This document shows, in pieces, positions 18,077-27,091 of a stretch of 64,000 nucleotides of DNA; positions within the stretch are counted from its first letter, which is position 1, and each line of letters begins with the position of its first letter. This DNA is from Candidatus Methanomethylophilus sp. 1R26 (lineage in GTDB: Archaea > Thermoplasmatota > Thermoplasmata > Methanomassiliicoccales > Methanomethylophilaceae), in the NCBI RefSeq assembly GCF_001481295.1, contig NZ_LOPS01000047.1:1-64000 (forward strand), written 5' to 3'. A program made the translations under genes and the position numbers. The notes beneath the pieces are model-generated. The model was not told where the DNA came from and searched no databases. It saw only the letters and a list, made by a program, of their open reading frames with translations.

Positions 18077-18364
18077 GATACCACCTGAAGGTAGCGAACG
18101 GAGCGAGTATCCCCGTTCCGTATTTAATCCCTTGGTAGGGATAACTGAGCCTTCCGATATGGCCAAACAATATAAGGGTTCGCATCGGCCGGCCGGTCCG
18201 GGCACTCCAGGACATGAGTACCGGCGGCCCGAGGGGGAATCCCGGATGTGCCAGTATCCCGTACGGCATATGAACCTGACCCGTCTCTCCGTCCCTGCGG
18301 CGGCGGAACATCCCTTTCGGAGCAATGCTTTATATCGGAATCATGGTTGGAGAGCCCGTTCGGT
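18077..18364. promoter_or_regulatory. Divergent promoter region of rpl10e and rnp4
   Basis: 288 bases without a gene. The minus-strand TATA box for rpl10e lies at 18119-18130 and the plus-strand TATA GCTTTATATCGG for rnp4 at 18327-18337, about 28 bases before its ATG. A further AT-rich CAATATAAGG near 18167 has no assigned gene. I see nothing RNA-like in the GC-rich middle. Confidence 0.45.
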
Positions 18365-18757
18365 ATGGCAAAGCACCCCGCCCGCTCGGCCGTCAGGTAC
18401 ATCGGAATGAGAAGGTCCGCCAGATTGGCGGAGCTGTCCGCCGAGGCCGTCCGCGAGGGCAGGGAGGACCGCGCAATACGCTATGTGAGCCTGGCCAGGG
18501 CCGTCTGCGGGAAGTCCCAGACGCCCATGCCCGAGGGCTTCGCGTACTGCAGGGAGTGCCTCCTGCCGCTGCTGCCGGGCGTGAACTGCACCGTGAGGCT
18601 GACAGGCGGCAAAGTGGTTTCCGCCTGCCCTAGGTGCGGGACGGTCCGCAGGATGCCGTACATCAGGGAACAGAAAGAGGCCCGTTTCGAAAGGACGGGG
18701 AGGCATCAGAATGACGGAGAGGGAAGCGAAGAAGGAGCTAATCAGGCGCAGCGTTGA
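18365..18757 (+). CDS. rnp4: RNase P protein component 4 (Rpp21/Rpr2)
   Basis: Zinc-ribbon subunit of archaeal RNase P, which trims tRNA 5' leaders. The 130-residue protein has an N-terminal basic helix pair (RSAVRYIGMRRSARLAELSAE in part, then YVSLARAVCGKSQTPMP) and zinc ligands in CRECLLPLLPG and SACPRCGTVRR. The start ATG 18365 is set by the TATA box at 18327-18337. The last 47 bases overlap the YhbY gene. Confidence 0.85.
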   Translation: MAKHPARSAVRYIGMRRSARLAELSAEAVREGREDRAIRYVSLARAVCGKSQTPMPEGFAYCRECLLPLLPGVNCTVRLTGGKVVSACPRCGTVRRMPYIREQKEARFERTGRHQNDGEGSEEGANQAQR

Positions 18758-19007
18758 CATCGACCCGACCGTCCGCATCGGGAAGGACGGGGTCACCGAG
18801 AGCATCGGGGCGGAGATCGTCGCCCAGCTCAAGAAGAAGCGCCTGATCAAGGTCAAGGTGCTGGGGAACTGCGAGGAGGACGCGGGCGCCGTGGCAGCCA
18901 AGCTCGAAGAGCTCACTCAGGGCGTGGCCGTGGACGTACGCGGAGGGGTCATAGTCATGACCGACAAACGTACCTGGACCTCGCTGTGCCAGAAGAAGAA
19001 CGACTGA
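18711..19007 (+). CDS. YhbY/CRM-domain RNA-binding protein
   Basis: A 98-residue single CRM domain, a KH-like RNA-binding fold associated in bacteria with ribosome assembly. Typical features are DIDPTVRIGKDGVTESIGAE and the GXXG-like turn in KVKVLGNC, then VDVRGGVIVMTDKR. It overlaps rnp4 and is followed after 10 bases by serS, making a translation-related operon. Confidence 0.88.
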   Translation: MTEREAKKELIRRSVDIDPTVRIGKDGVTESIGAEIVAQLKKKRLIKVKVLGNCEEDAGAVAAKLEELTQGVAVDVRGGVIVMTDKRTWTSLCQKKND

Positions 19008-19017
19008 AGGAAGACAA

Positions 19018-20307
19018 ATGCTGGACATCAACATCATCAGGGAGAACCCCGAGAAGATCAGGGACATGCTGAAGAAGAGGAACAAGACCACCGAGAGGCT
19101 CGACAGGCTGCTCGAGGCCGACAAGGAGTGGAAGTCCCTCACCAACGAGAACAACGACCTCCGCAAGACCAGAAACGCCGTCTCGAAGGAGATCAGCAAG
19201 ATGCCGGCGGGCGCCGAGAAGGATGCCAAGATCACCGAGATGCGCGCGGTCGGCGACAAGATCGCCGCCAACGACAAGCGCATGGCGGAACTCGAGGAGA
19301 TCAGGACCGACTGCCTCCTGAACATACCCAACATCCCCGCGGACGATGTCCCGATAGGGAAGGACGACACCGAGAACGTCGAAATCAAGGTCTGGGGCGA
19401 GAAGAGGAAGTTCGACTTCAAGCCCAAGACCCACTCTGAGCTGATGCTCGATCTCGATATGGTCGATTTCGAGAGGGCCGCCAAGATCACCGGCTCCGGG
19501 TTCTACGTGCTCAAGGGCGACGGCGCCAGGCTCGAGAGGGCGCTCATCAGCTTCTTCCTGGACACCCACCGCAAGCAGGGCTACAAGGAGGTCTTCACCC
19601 CCGTCATCGTCAACACCGCCGCTGTCACCGGCACCGGCCAGTACCCCAACCTCAAGGACGACATGTACCACCTGGAGAAGGACGACATGTGGCTCAACCC
19701 CACCGCCGAGGTCCCCGTGACCAACCTCCTTCAGAACGACATCCTGTCCAAAGAGGACCTGCCGGTGAAGCTCACCGCCTACCTCCCCTCGTTCCGCAGG
19801 GAGGTCGGGAAGCACGCCGATACCGCCGGGATCATCCGCGTCCACGAGTTCAACAAGGTGGAGATGGTCAGGTTCGAGGAGCCCTCCAAGTCCTGGGCGG
19901 CCCTCGAGGAGATGAGGGGCGACGCCGAGGAGCTCCTGCAGAAGCTCGGACTGCCCTACCACGTCCTCCTCCTATGCACCGGGGACCAGAGCTTCTCCTG
20001 CGCCAAATGCTACGACCTCGAGGTATGGGCCCCCGGAGAGGAGAGGTACCTCGAGTGCTCCTCGTGCTCCAACGACCTGGACTTCCAGGCCCGCCGCGCG
20101 AAGATCAAGTACAGGCCCGAGCAGCATCTCAAGTCCGAGTTCGTCCACACCCTGAACGGCTCCGGGCTCGCCCTCCCCAGGACCATGGTGGCCATCCTCG
20201 AGAACTACCAGAACGCCGACGGGTCCGTCACCATCCCCGAGGTGCTCAGGCCCTACATGGGCGGGCAGGAGAAGATCGTCCCGCCCGAGAAGAAGAAGAC
20301 GTTCTGA
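19018..20307 (+). CDS. serS: Seryl-tRNA synthetase, common class IIa type
   Basis: Charges tRNA-Ser. At 429 residues it has the N-terminal tRNA-binding coiled coil (about 25-110), motif 2 region LPSFRREVGKHADTAGIIR (about 262) and motif 3 GSGLALPRTMVAILENYQ (about 380). This is the common enzyme rather than the rare zinc-containing methanogen SerRS. Zinc-like cysteines CAKCYD and CSSCSN in the catalytic domain are shared with some common-type relatives. It lies downstream of rnp4 and yhbY. Confidence 0.95.
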   Translation: MLDINIIRENPEKIRDMLKKRNKTTERLDRLLEADKEWKSLTNENNDLRKTRNAVSKEISKMPAGAEKDAKITEMRAVGDKIAANDKRMAELEEIRTDCLLNIPNIPADDVPIGKDDTENVEIKVWGEKRKFDFKPKTHSELMLDLDMVDFERAAKITGSGFYVLKGDGARLERALISFFLDTHRKQGYKEVFTPVIVNTAAVTGTGQYPNLKDDMYHLEKDDMWLNPTAEVPVTNLLQNDILSKEDLPVKLTAYLPSFRREVGKHADTAGIIRVHEFNKVEMVRFEEPSKSWAALEEMRGDAEELLQKLGLPYHVLLLCTGDQSFSCAKCYDLEVWAPGEERYLECSSCSNDLDFQARRAKIKYRPEQHLKSEFVHTLNGSGLALPRTMVAILENYQNADGSVTIPEVLRPYMGGQEKIVPPEKKKTF

Positions 20308-20333
20308 CCGCCAAACCGTTTACCGGCCTTCCT

Positions 20334-21371
20334 TCATTCTCCCGGCCCGTCGGGGCCGGGCTCCGGCATCCCGCCGGAACCGCCGGGCCTTATCCTCTCG
20401 CCGCCCACGGCATCCTCGAGCTCCCCGAGGATCCTCAGCATCTCGCCGACATCGGCGGAGCAGGCGAGCTCCTTCCTGTACATACGGCACCCGTGTATCC
20501 CGGCGGCGAAGCGCGGGACATAGCTGCGGAGCCTCATGAACCCCTCCTCCGGCCCCTTCTCGTCCAGCACCATGCCGATGAGCTGCCTGCACCAGGCGGC
20601 CTGCTGGGACACCGTCGGGCAGGGGAGGACCTCTCCTGTCCAGAAATAACGGTCTATCTGGGTCACCAGGAACGGGTTCCCCACGCCGCCCCTCGCGACC
20701 ATCACGCCCCGGGCGCACGAGGTCCTCACCGCTTTCACCGCGTCGGCGAGCGTGTATATGCTCCCGGAGACCACCAAAGGGACGGACATCTCCTTCCCGA
20801 GGCCGGCGATCTCATCCCAGTGCGGATCGCCGGTGTACCTCTCCTCCCTGGTGCGGGCATGCAGCGCGATGCAATCGACACCCGCCGCCTCCAGTTCGGA
20901 GATCACCTCGGGATAGTTCTCGGACGAGGCGGATTGGCCCAGGCGTATCTTGGCGGTGACCGGGACGTCCACCGCCTTCTTCACGGCGCGCACGACCGCC
21001 CCGCAGTTGGCCGGGTCCTTCATCATCACGGCCCCCGACAGGCTCCTGGCTATCTTGTTCACCGGGCACCCCATGTTGATGTCGATGAAATCTATGTCTG
21101 GGTCATAATCCAGGGCCGCGGAGGCCGCCCTCGCCACCGTCTCCGGGTCTGATCCGAACAGCTGGACCCCGGACGGGCGCGCATCCGACCCGATGTACTC
21201 CCAGGACCTGTCGGTGCCGCGGATGAGGCCCATGGCCGAGACCATCTCCGACACGTCCGCGGCCACCCCGAACGGCTTCATGAAGCGGCGGTAGGCCCTC
21301 GACGTGTAACCCGACATAGGTGCCAGGATGACCCTGCCGTCTATCTCCAGCCCGCCGATCCTCCAGGTCAA
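20334..21371 (-). CDS. dus: tRNA-dihydrouridine synthase
   Basis: FMN enzyme that reduces uridines in tRNA D-loops. The 345-residue protein shows ILAPMSGYTSRAYRR at the N-terminus, the DINMGCPVNKI motif with its catalytic cysteine near residue 97, AKIRLG near 140, LHARTREERYTG near 170 and VVSGSIYTLADA near 200. The C-terminal Gly/Pro-rich tail is probably disordered. The start ATG 21371 overlaps the HD gene stop by 4 bases. Confidence 0.92.
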   Translation of the reverse strand: MTWRIGGLEIDGRVILAPMSGYTSRAYRRFMKPFGVAADVSEMVSAMGLIRGTDRSWEYIGSDARPSGVQLFGSDPETVARAASAALDYDPDIDFIDINMGCPVNKIARSLSGAVMMKDPANCGAVVRAVKKAVDVPVTAKIRLGQSASSENYPEVISELEAAGVDCIALHARTREERYTGDPHWDEIAGLGKEMSVPLVVSGSIYTLADAVKAVRTSCARGVMVARGGVGNPFLVTQIDRYFWTGEVLPCPTVSQQAAWCRQLIGMVLDEKGPEEGFMRLRSYVPRFAAGIHGCRMYRKELACSADVGEMLRILGELEDAVGGERIRPGGSGGMPEPGPDGPGE

Positions 21372-22516
21372 ATATCCATCTTCCTGAAATCTTCGAGTAT
21401 CTGGCCGGCGCCGATGCTCTCCTCGTAGCCGGGAGCGGAGAGCTTAGCCCCTATCTCCTCCACGCCCTCGCGCAGGGAACGGGAGGTCACCCCGTAGCGT
21501 ATCGACACTAGGGCCTCGACCCAGGCCCCCAGGAGGTCGCACGCCTTGACCCTCCTGCCGTCGCGCACCGGGTCCGACGAGACGGTGAAGGGGTCACAGG
21601 CGAAGAACTCCAGCTCGGACCTCCATCCTTCCGGGATCAGGGGCATGATGCGGGAGTTCATGAGCTCGCCCTCGATGCCGTCCAGCAGCTGCGGGAGGCC
21701 GCTGACCCTGGTCTTCACGGGGGTGATGACATCCTTCGTGAGGACCTCCGGAAGGTCGTGGAACAGCCCGGTGAAGAAATCGCAGTACACCTGCCCGGCG
21801 GACGCCCCGGCATCGCGGTCCGCCAGGTACGCGCAGTCGGCGACCAGGAGGGAGTGGCCCAGGACCGTGGTCTTGGGTATCCTGGGGGTCCTCGCCCATC
21901 TCTGCTGGAACCTCAACTGGCCGATGATGTTCACGAAGTGCCAGAGCTTCGAATCCGGGGACATCATCTCCCTGACCCCGGCCAGGTCCCTGTGCTGGAG
22001 GACCTGCCTGTCGATCTCGTCCTTGGTGTCCTCTATGCCGTAGACCGAGCGGTTCGCATCGTAGATGGTGATGAACTCCCAGCGGGTCGCCAGATAATGA
22101 GCGGCGCGGATTATGGCGTCCTCTTTGGTATCCTTCGGCGACCCCAGGTACCTGCGGAAGCTTTCCGTGAACCCGTCCGGCATGCCGCCGACGCGCTTCG
22201 AGAACTCGGCCAGGACGTATTCGCTGACCTCCCCGGCCTTCTCCTCCTCGATCCGGTGGAAGATCTGCGGCTTCAGGTCGGTCAGGGCCACCCTCTGGAT
22301 GAAGGAGAAGAGGCAGCGCTCGATGAGGGCCGGCCAATCGACCCTGTTCCCGGCGTCCTCCTCGCATTTCCCCAGGATCCATGCGATGGCCGCCTTGTGG
22401 GCCTGCTTGTCCAGCTCGGTGAGGTCCAGCGTGCGGAGGTGGTCGTTCCACCTGTGCATGTTCGAGGCATCGAACATGTAGTAGACCATGGCGGCGTTCA
22501 GCGCTTTCTGGGTCAT
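21368..22516 (-). CDS. HD-domain phosphohydrolase, YfbR-like
   Basis: A 382-residue protein whose middle carries an HD hydrolase site: GHSLLVADCAYLADRD (about 222) and FFTGLFHDLPEVLTKD (about 248), with a TPVKTR basic motif after it. Related enzymes dephosphorylate deoxynucleoside monophosphates. The N-terminal 180 residues, mostly helical, are not familiar to me. It sits between a small membrane protein and dus with ATGA overlaps on both sides. Confidence 0.75.
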   Translation of the reverse strand: MTQKALNAAMVYYMFDASNMHRWNDHLRTLDLTELDKQAHKAAIAWILGKCEEDAGNRVDWPALIERCLFSFIQRVALTDLKPQIFHRIEEEKAGEVSEYVLAEFSKRVGGMPDGFTESFRRYLGSPKDTKEDAIIRAAHYLATRWEFITIYDANRSVYGIEDTKDEIDRQVLQHRDLAGVREMMSPDSKLWHFVNIIGQLRFQQRWARTPRIPKTTVLGHSLLVADCAYLADRDAGASAGQVYCDFFTGLFHDLPEVLTKDVITPVKTRVSGLPQLLDGIEGELMNSRIMPLIPEGWRSELEFFACDPFTVSSDPVRDGRRVKACDLLGAWVEALVSIRYGVTSRSLREGVEEIGAKLSAPGYEESIGAGQILEDFRKMDI

Positions 22517-22842
22517 CTGCCCTCCGTCAGATCCTCGATGGCCGCGCCGTTATCTGCCTTGTATTCTCCGGTGAGGTCGATGAGGAACCCGTCGTCGGGG
22601 AAGCGGGACAGCTCCGCGGAGATCGCGCGGTCGTTCTCATAGTCCGCGATGGCGGACCTGTTCCTCCTGGAGCATACCTCGAACGCCGCGATGCCGGCGA
22701 TGATCATGATGTACCCAGGGACCATGAGCGCTCCCGGGACAGGCCCGTCGGACAGGCCGGTGCTGTCGAACATGGCGAGCACCGAAACGACGATGCCTGC
22801 CGCCAACAGGACCAGAGATGCCTCCGGGAGTCCGAACTTCAT
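22513..22842 (-). CDS. Small membrane protein, unknown
   Basis: 109 residues with two predicted membrane helices: about 8-25 (ASLVLLAAGIVVSVLAMF) and about 38-56 (ALMVPGYIMIIAGIAAFE), then a charged cytosolic tail of about 50 residues. No family recognised. It is the first gene of the operon with the HD protein and dus (ATGA overlap). Confidence 0.6.
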   Translation of the reverse strand: MKFGLPEASLVLLAAGIVVSVLAMFDSTGLSDGPVPGALMVPGYIMIIAGIAAFEVCSRRNRSAIADYENDRAISAELSRFPDDGFLIDLTGEYKADNGAAIEDLTEGR

Positions 22843-22947
22843 GCTTTCGGTAACGCACGGACGATGTTATAAAGGTACCATTGAGAGCCCTCGGGACACC
22901 GCACGGTATCCGCAGAGGGACGCTGCCTCCCGCGCCCGCGCGTCCGA

Positions 22948-22957
22948 GATATATAGG
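22948..22957 (+). promoter_or_regulatory. TATA box of the aminotransferase operon
   Basis: GATATATAGG ends 21 bases before ATG 22979, so transcription should begin at about the start codon. This fixes the start within a frame that is open from 22649. Confidence 0.55.
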
Positions 22958-22978
22958 GGCTCCCTCATATGCCCGGTT

Positions 22979-24130
22979 ATGAACAGAGGCATGAAAGTCT
23001 CGGACAGGCTCCAGTCCGTCCCGATGTCGGGGATCAGGAAGATGTTCGATCTGGCAGGGCCCGGGTCCATCAACCTCGGGCTCGGAGAGCCTGACCTCGA
23101 CCCGCCGAAGGAGGCTGTGGAGGGCATGAACGCGGCCGCGCTCGCGGGGAAGAACAAGTACTCCCCGACGGCCGGCATCCCGGAGCTCAGGAAGGCCGTG
23201 GCCGAGCGTTACTCCATGTACGCCGGCGGCCTGGGAGCGGAGAACGTCATCATCACCCCGAGCGGCTCCACGGCCCTCCTCGAAGTGTCCCAGTCGTTCG
23301 TGGACCCCGGGGACGAGGTCCTGGTCCCGTCGCCCGGCTTCGTCATCTACGGCCCCCACGCGAAGCTCGCCGGCGGGAAGGCCGTCGAGTACCGGCTGAC
23401 CGAAGGCGACTTCCAGCCGGACACCGACGATATCCAGTCCAAGATAACCCCGAGCACCAAGATGATCGTGGTCACCAACCCGTCCAACCCGACCGGCGCC
23501 GTCCTGACCGAGGAGACCAGGAACGTCCTCGCCGACATCGCCGCGGACAAGGACGTCATGATCCTCTCCGACGAGGTCTACGAACCGTTCATCTACGAAG
23601 GGAAGCACCAGTCGTTCCTCCCTTACCTGGACCGCGCGGTCGTCGTCGGAGGGTTCTCCAAGATGATGGCCGTCACCGGATGGAGGCTGGGGTTCGTCAT
23701 TTCGGGCCCTAAGCAGACTGACGCCCTCATCAAAATGCAGTACCATGTCTGCGCCAGCCCGGGGATGCCGGCCATGTACGGCGTCCTGAACGCCCTCCCG
23801 CACATCGACCCCTACCTGGACAATGCCAGGAAGATTTACAGGGCAAGGAGGGACCTCATCACCAAGAGGCTCAACGAAGTGCCGGGGTTCAGCATCCTGC
23901 CGCCCAAGGGCGCGTTCTATGCCTTCCCCTCCTACGACATGGACATGAAATCGGCAGACCTGGCCGCCGAACTGGTGAAGGCCGGGCTCATCTGCACCCC
24001 CGGCTCCGCGTTCGGGACCTACGGCGAGGGGCACCTCAGGTTCTCCTACGCCGCCAGCGAGGAGAAGATCTCCAAGGGGATGGACATACTCGAAAGCACC
24101 GTCAGGCGCATCAGGAGGGAAGGCGCATGA
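22979..24130 (+). CDS. Pyridoxal phosphate aminotransferase, class I fold
   Basis: A 383-residue aspartate-aminotransferase-family enzyme. Features are INLGLGEPDLDPP (about 31), SGSTALLE (about 98), VVTNPSNPTGAVL (about 163), SDEVYEPF (about 201), the PLP-lysine segment GGFSKMMAVTGWRLGF (lysine about 228) and the carboxylate-binding arginine near HLRFSYA. The amino-acid substrate cannot be told; archaeal relatives act on aspartate, aromatic or branched amino acids. It is coupled by ATGA to the unknown gene at 24127. Confidence 0.9.
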   Translation: MNRGMKVSDRLQSVPMSGIRKMFDLAGPGSINLGLGEPDLDPPKEAVEGMNAAALAGKNKYSPTAGIPELRKAVAERYSMYAGGLGAENVIITPSGSTALLEVSQSFVDPGDEVLVPSPGFVIYGPHAKLAGGKAVEYRLTEGDFQPDTDDIQSKITPSTKMIVVTNPSNPTGAVLTEETRNVLADIAADKDVMILSDEVYEPFIYEGKHQSFLPYLDRAVVVGGFSKMMAVTGWRLGFVISGPKQTDALIKMQYHVCASPGMPAMYGVLNALPHIDPYLDNARKIYRARRDLITKRLNEVPGFSILPPKGAFYAFPSYDMDMKSADLAAELVKAGLICTPGSAFGTYGEGHLRFSYAASEEKISKGMDILESTVRRIRREGA

Positions 24131-24651
24131 ACGATGACGACCCGAACGCGCACCTCTTCGGGGACGATTTCCCCGAGGAAGGTTCCGAGAAGGCAGATGA
24201 GGCCCAGGAGTTCGTCTACGGGAAGAACGGGAACAGGGTCAGCGCTATGAACGACCTCTGGTTCGAGAACCTGTCGAAGCAGGTAGAGGCCATGGAACTC
24301 CCCGACACCAAGGCGAAGATGCAGATGGTGTTCAAGCTGACCGCGCAGGCGGTCCTCGACATGTTCGCCGACTCCCAGCCTCCGGAATCCGCGCCCGATA
24401 CGTTCTCGGATTTCGACATATTCATGGGCGTGGCGCTCACGAACATGGAGTACGGGGTCAACCTGTTCGCGGAGCAGCAGAAGGCCCTGCAGGCGGTGGA
24501 CCCCTCCAAGTTCAAAGACGACGAGGAGTACACCCGCGCGCTGTCGGACCTCGAGGACGCCTGGTGGGACATCCCGCAGCCTCTCCTGGGCGGCAGGAAC
24601 CCCAACGACGCGATAAAAGAGACCCTCGCCAAATACGGGCTGAACCGATGA
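24127..24651 (+). CDS. Acidic conserved hypothetical protein
   Basis: 174 residues, acidic (NDDDPNAH at the start, DDFPEEGSEKADEAQE next) and mostly helical, with DLEDAWWDIPQPLLGGRNP near the C-terminus. There is no signal, membrane helix or known motif. ATGA overlaps join it both to the aminotransferase upstream and to mevalonate kinase downstream, so it is made with them. I do not recognise the family and propose no function. Confidence 0.6.
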   Translation: MNDDDPNAHLFGDDFPEEGSEKADEAQEFVYGKNGNRVSAMNDLWFENLSKQVEAMELPDTKAKMQMVFKLTAQAVLDMFADSQPPESAPDTFSDFDIFMGVALTNMEYGVNLFAEQQKALQAVDPSKFKDDEEYTRALSDLEDAWWDIPQPLLGGRNPNDAIKETLAKYGLNR

Positions 24652-25661
24652 CGTACGTTTCGGCTTCGGCCCCCGGGAAGTTCGTCATCCTGGGGGAGCA
24701 TTCGGTCGTCTACGGCAAGCCGGCGATATCCGTCGCCATGAACATGCGCTTCAGCATCCGCGTCAAGAGGAGCGACAGGTACATGGTCAACAACCAGCCG
24801 GCGGCGCCCTACAACATGAGCCCCCACATGAGGTACATCTCGGACAAGATAGGTACTTCCCCGGTGTCGATCTACGTCGACGGCAGGGTGCCCTCGGGCT
24901 CCGGCCTAGGATCCTCGGCGGCGCTGTCCAACGCCTACGCGGCGGCTATCAGCTGCCTGGAGGGGCTGCCCACCGACGAGGAGTCCATAGCCAGGCTCGC
25001 CTATGAGGCGGAGTACGCCGCGCAGGGCAGGGGCAGCCCGATGGACACCTCGGCCTCCGCTCACGGCCATGCGATAGCCCTCAACGTCCCCTACGACGAT
25101 GAGGACTTCCTCTGGCACATCGACAACGGAGAGAGGTCCTGGGACATATCCAAGATAGACGTCCCCGAGATGCACTTCGTCATCGGCAACACCGGGATCA
25201 AAGCAGCCACCGGCCCCCTGGTGGAGAAGGTGAGGGAGTACACCGAGAGCAGCAGGTTCGCCTCGGAGATCATCGAGGAGCTCGGCGACGTCGCCCTGGA
25301 CGGCATGAAGGCCATGAAGAACAACGACCTCGAGGAGCTCGGGGCCCTGATGACCTACGACCACCGCCTGCTGTCGATCCTCGGGGTATCCTGCAACGAA
25401 CTGAACCACATGGTCGATGCCGTCCTCCCGTACTCCTACGGCGCCAAGCTGACCGGCTCGGGCGGAGGAGGGTGCATGGTAGCGCTCACCGACCGTCCGG
25501 ACAAGGTCTCCAAGGAGATCCGCGCCCACGGCGGCACGCCTTATATCGTCAAGACCGGTGTCCCCGGCGTCACCGTGAAGATGCGGGAAGGGGACGGCAG
25601 GAACAGGCGCCGCTGGAGGCAGAAGAAGAAGGGCGCTCCGACCGGCAAAAGCAAAGAGTGA
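24648..25661 (+). CDS. mvk: Mevalonate kinase (GHMP kinase)
   Basis: Phosphorylates mevalonate on the path to isoprenoid ether lipids. The 337-residue protein has APGKFVILGEHSVVYGKPA (about 7-25), the ATP loop PSGSGLGSSAALSNA (about 84) and the C-terminal KLTGSGGGGCMVAL (about 268). The final 25 residues are a Lys/Arg-rich tail. ATG 24648 overlaps the upstream stop (ATGA). It converges on the Tes-ferredoxin-GGR lipid operon. Confidence 0.92.
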   Translation: MTYVSASAPGKFVILGEHSVVYGKPAISVAMNMRFSIRVKRSDRYMVNNQPAAPYNMSPHMRYISDKIGTSPVSIYVDGRVPSGSGLGSSAALSNAYAAAISCLEGLPTDEESIARLAYEAEYAAQGRGSPMDTSASAHGHAIALNVPYDDEDFLWHIDNGERSWDISKIDVPEMHFVIGNTGIKAATGPLVEKVREYTESSRFASEIIEELGDVALDGMKAMKNNDLEELGALMTYDHRLLSILGVSCNELNHMVDAVLPYSYGAKLTGSGGGGCMVALTDRPDKVSKEIRAHGGTPYIVKTGVPGVTVKMREGDGRNRRRWRQKKKGAPTGKSKE

Positions 25662-25670
25662 GAAAGATAC

Positions 25671-25713
25671 GGCCCCGGGGGGCCGGAAAAAAGGGGCCTT
25701 CCGGCCCCCGGTA
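25671..25713. terminator. Convergent hairpin between mvk and GGR
   Basis: A GC-rich dyad: CCGGGGGGCCGG and CCGGCCCCCGG pair with one bulge around an AAAAAAGGGGCCTT loop, followed by TATTTT on the plus strand. It lies between two convergent operons. Confidence 0.5.
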
Positions 25714-25716
25714 TTT

Positions 25717-26912
25717 TCAGATGAGGTCCTCGAATCCCTCGACGACCTTGGGGAACTTCTCCTTGATCGCCTTGAGAAGGTTCTCGACGTTGACATGCTC
25801 GATGTCGGCGTCCTTGATCAGCTTGACGACCTGGTTGATGGTCTCATCGTCGAGCTCGGCGAGGCGCTCCTTGGCCATCCAGTCGCGGTAGAGGTTATCC
25901 TCCATCCTGTCCCTGATCTTCTTGTCGTAGGGCTTCAGGGCGGCCGCGGAGTAATCTCCTTTCTTCTTGCACTCAGCGAGGACCTCTCCGGCGTACATCC
26001 CGGAGATGCAGGCATGGCCGATGCCGCCTCCCGTGATCGGGTCGATGAGCCTCGCGGAGTCTCCGACGAGCAGGACATTGTCGGCGGAGTAGCCTTTCTC
26101 CAGGCCGGGGCAGGTGGAATCGAACCCTCCGTCGATCTCGAGGATCTGGGCGTGCTTGAACCTGGGGTCCTCGGCGATGAACTTGTCGAGGAACTGCTTC
26201 GGGCGGACGCCGTTCTTGCAGAAGGTACCCATGATCCCGATGCGACGTTGGCGACGCCGTCGCCCTTGGGGAAGATCCAGAGGTACCCTCCGGGAGCGAC
26301 CTCGAGGCCGAGGCGGAACTCGCAGAACTCCATGCTGCAGTCGATCCCGGCCATCCTGTACTGGATGCACGGCTCGATGTCGTTCATCTTCAGGTTGGTA
26401 TCGATGCCGCACCAGCGGCCGACCTGGGACTCCACGCCGTCAGCGCCGACGATGCAGTCGCAGTAAATGTCGAGAGGCTCGCCCATGGAGACGCAGTGCG
26501 CGCCGACGATCTTCCCGTCCTTCATTATGGGGCCGGTCATCCAGGTGCGCATCATGAGCTTAGCGCCCGCCTTGACGGCGAGCTTGGCGATGCCCTTGTC
26601 GAACAGGTGCCTCTCGAGGACGTATCCGACCTCGGCGCCGGCCTTGGTCTCATCCAGCTGGAACGAGGTCCCGTCCGGGGAGACGATGACCGCGCCTTTC
26701 ATGTCGGCGCGTATCCACTCGGGCTCGGGCTTGATCCCGATCTCGGCGAACATCTTCTTGGAAACACCCTCGGCGCACCTGAGGGGCGCGCCGATCTCGG
26801 CCTTCTTCTCGATGAGTATGGTGTCGATGCCCTTCTCGGCGCAGGATTTGGCCGCCATTCCTCCGGCGGGCCCCGCTCCGACGACAAGCACCTCGCATTT
26901 CAGCTCCTTCAT
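25717..26912 (-). CDS. Geranylgeranyl reductase (archaeal lipid saturation; frameshifted)
   Basis: FAD enzyme that saturates geranylgeranyl chains of archaeal phospholipids. The N-terminal dinucleotide fold VLVVGAGPAGGMAAKSCAE (about 8-26), GAPLRCAEG (about 43), CIVGADGVES and the second flavin motif LLVGDSARLIDPITGGGI are present. A one-base loss at 26243 breaks the frame; repair joins GDGVANV to GIGIMGTFCKNG and yields 398 residues, normal for the family. ATG 26912 overlaps the ferredoxin stop, so the likely electron donor is co-translated. Confidence 0.9.
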
Positions 26913-27091
26913 TCCTTCGCCTCCATGGACAGGGCCCCGACAGGGCAGAGCCTGACGCAGCGGCCGCAGCGGTTGCAGGCATCGCTGAACGTCAGCACGT
27001 AATCGCAGAGGAAGATAGCGTTCTGGGGGCAGCATCCGACGCATCCCCCGCAGTGCAGGCATTTGTTCGTATCAACCTTCATCCGATTCAC
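26909..27091 (-). CDS. Small 2[4Fe-4S] ferredoxin
   Basis: 60 residues with two cluster motifs, CLHCGGCVGCCP and CNRCGRCVRLCP. It sits between a radical SAM protein and geranylgeranyl reductase with 4-base overlaps on both sides, so it probably donates electrons to one or both. The start is ATG 27091 or 27082. Confidence 0.92.
   Translation of the reverse strand: MNRMKVDTNKCLHCGGCVGCCPQNAIFLCDYVLTFSDACNRCGRCVRLCPVGALSMEAKE

Noticed and set aside
19018-20307. Rare methanogen-type SerRS
   Set aside because: The N-terminal coiled coil and common class IIa motifs are present, so it is the standard type.
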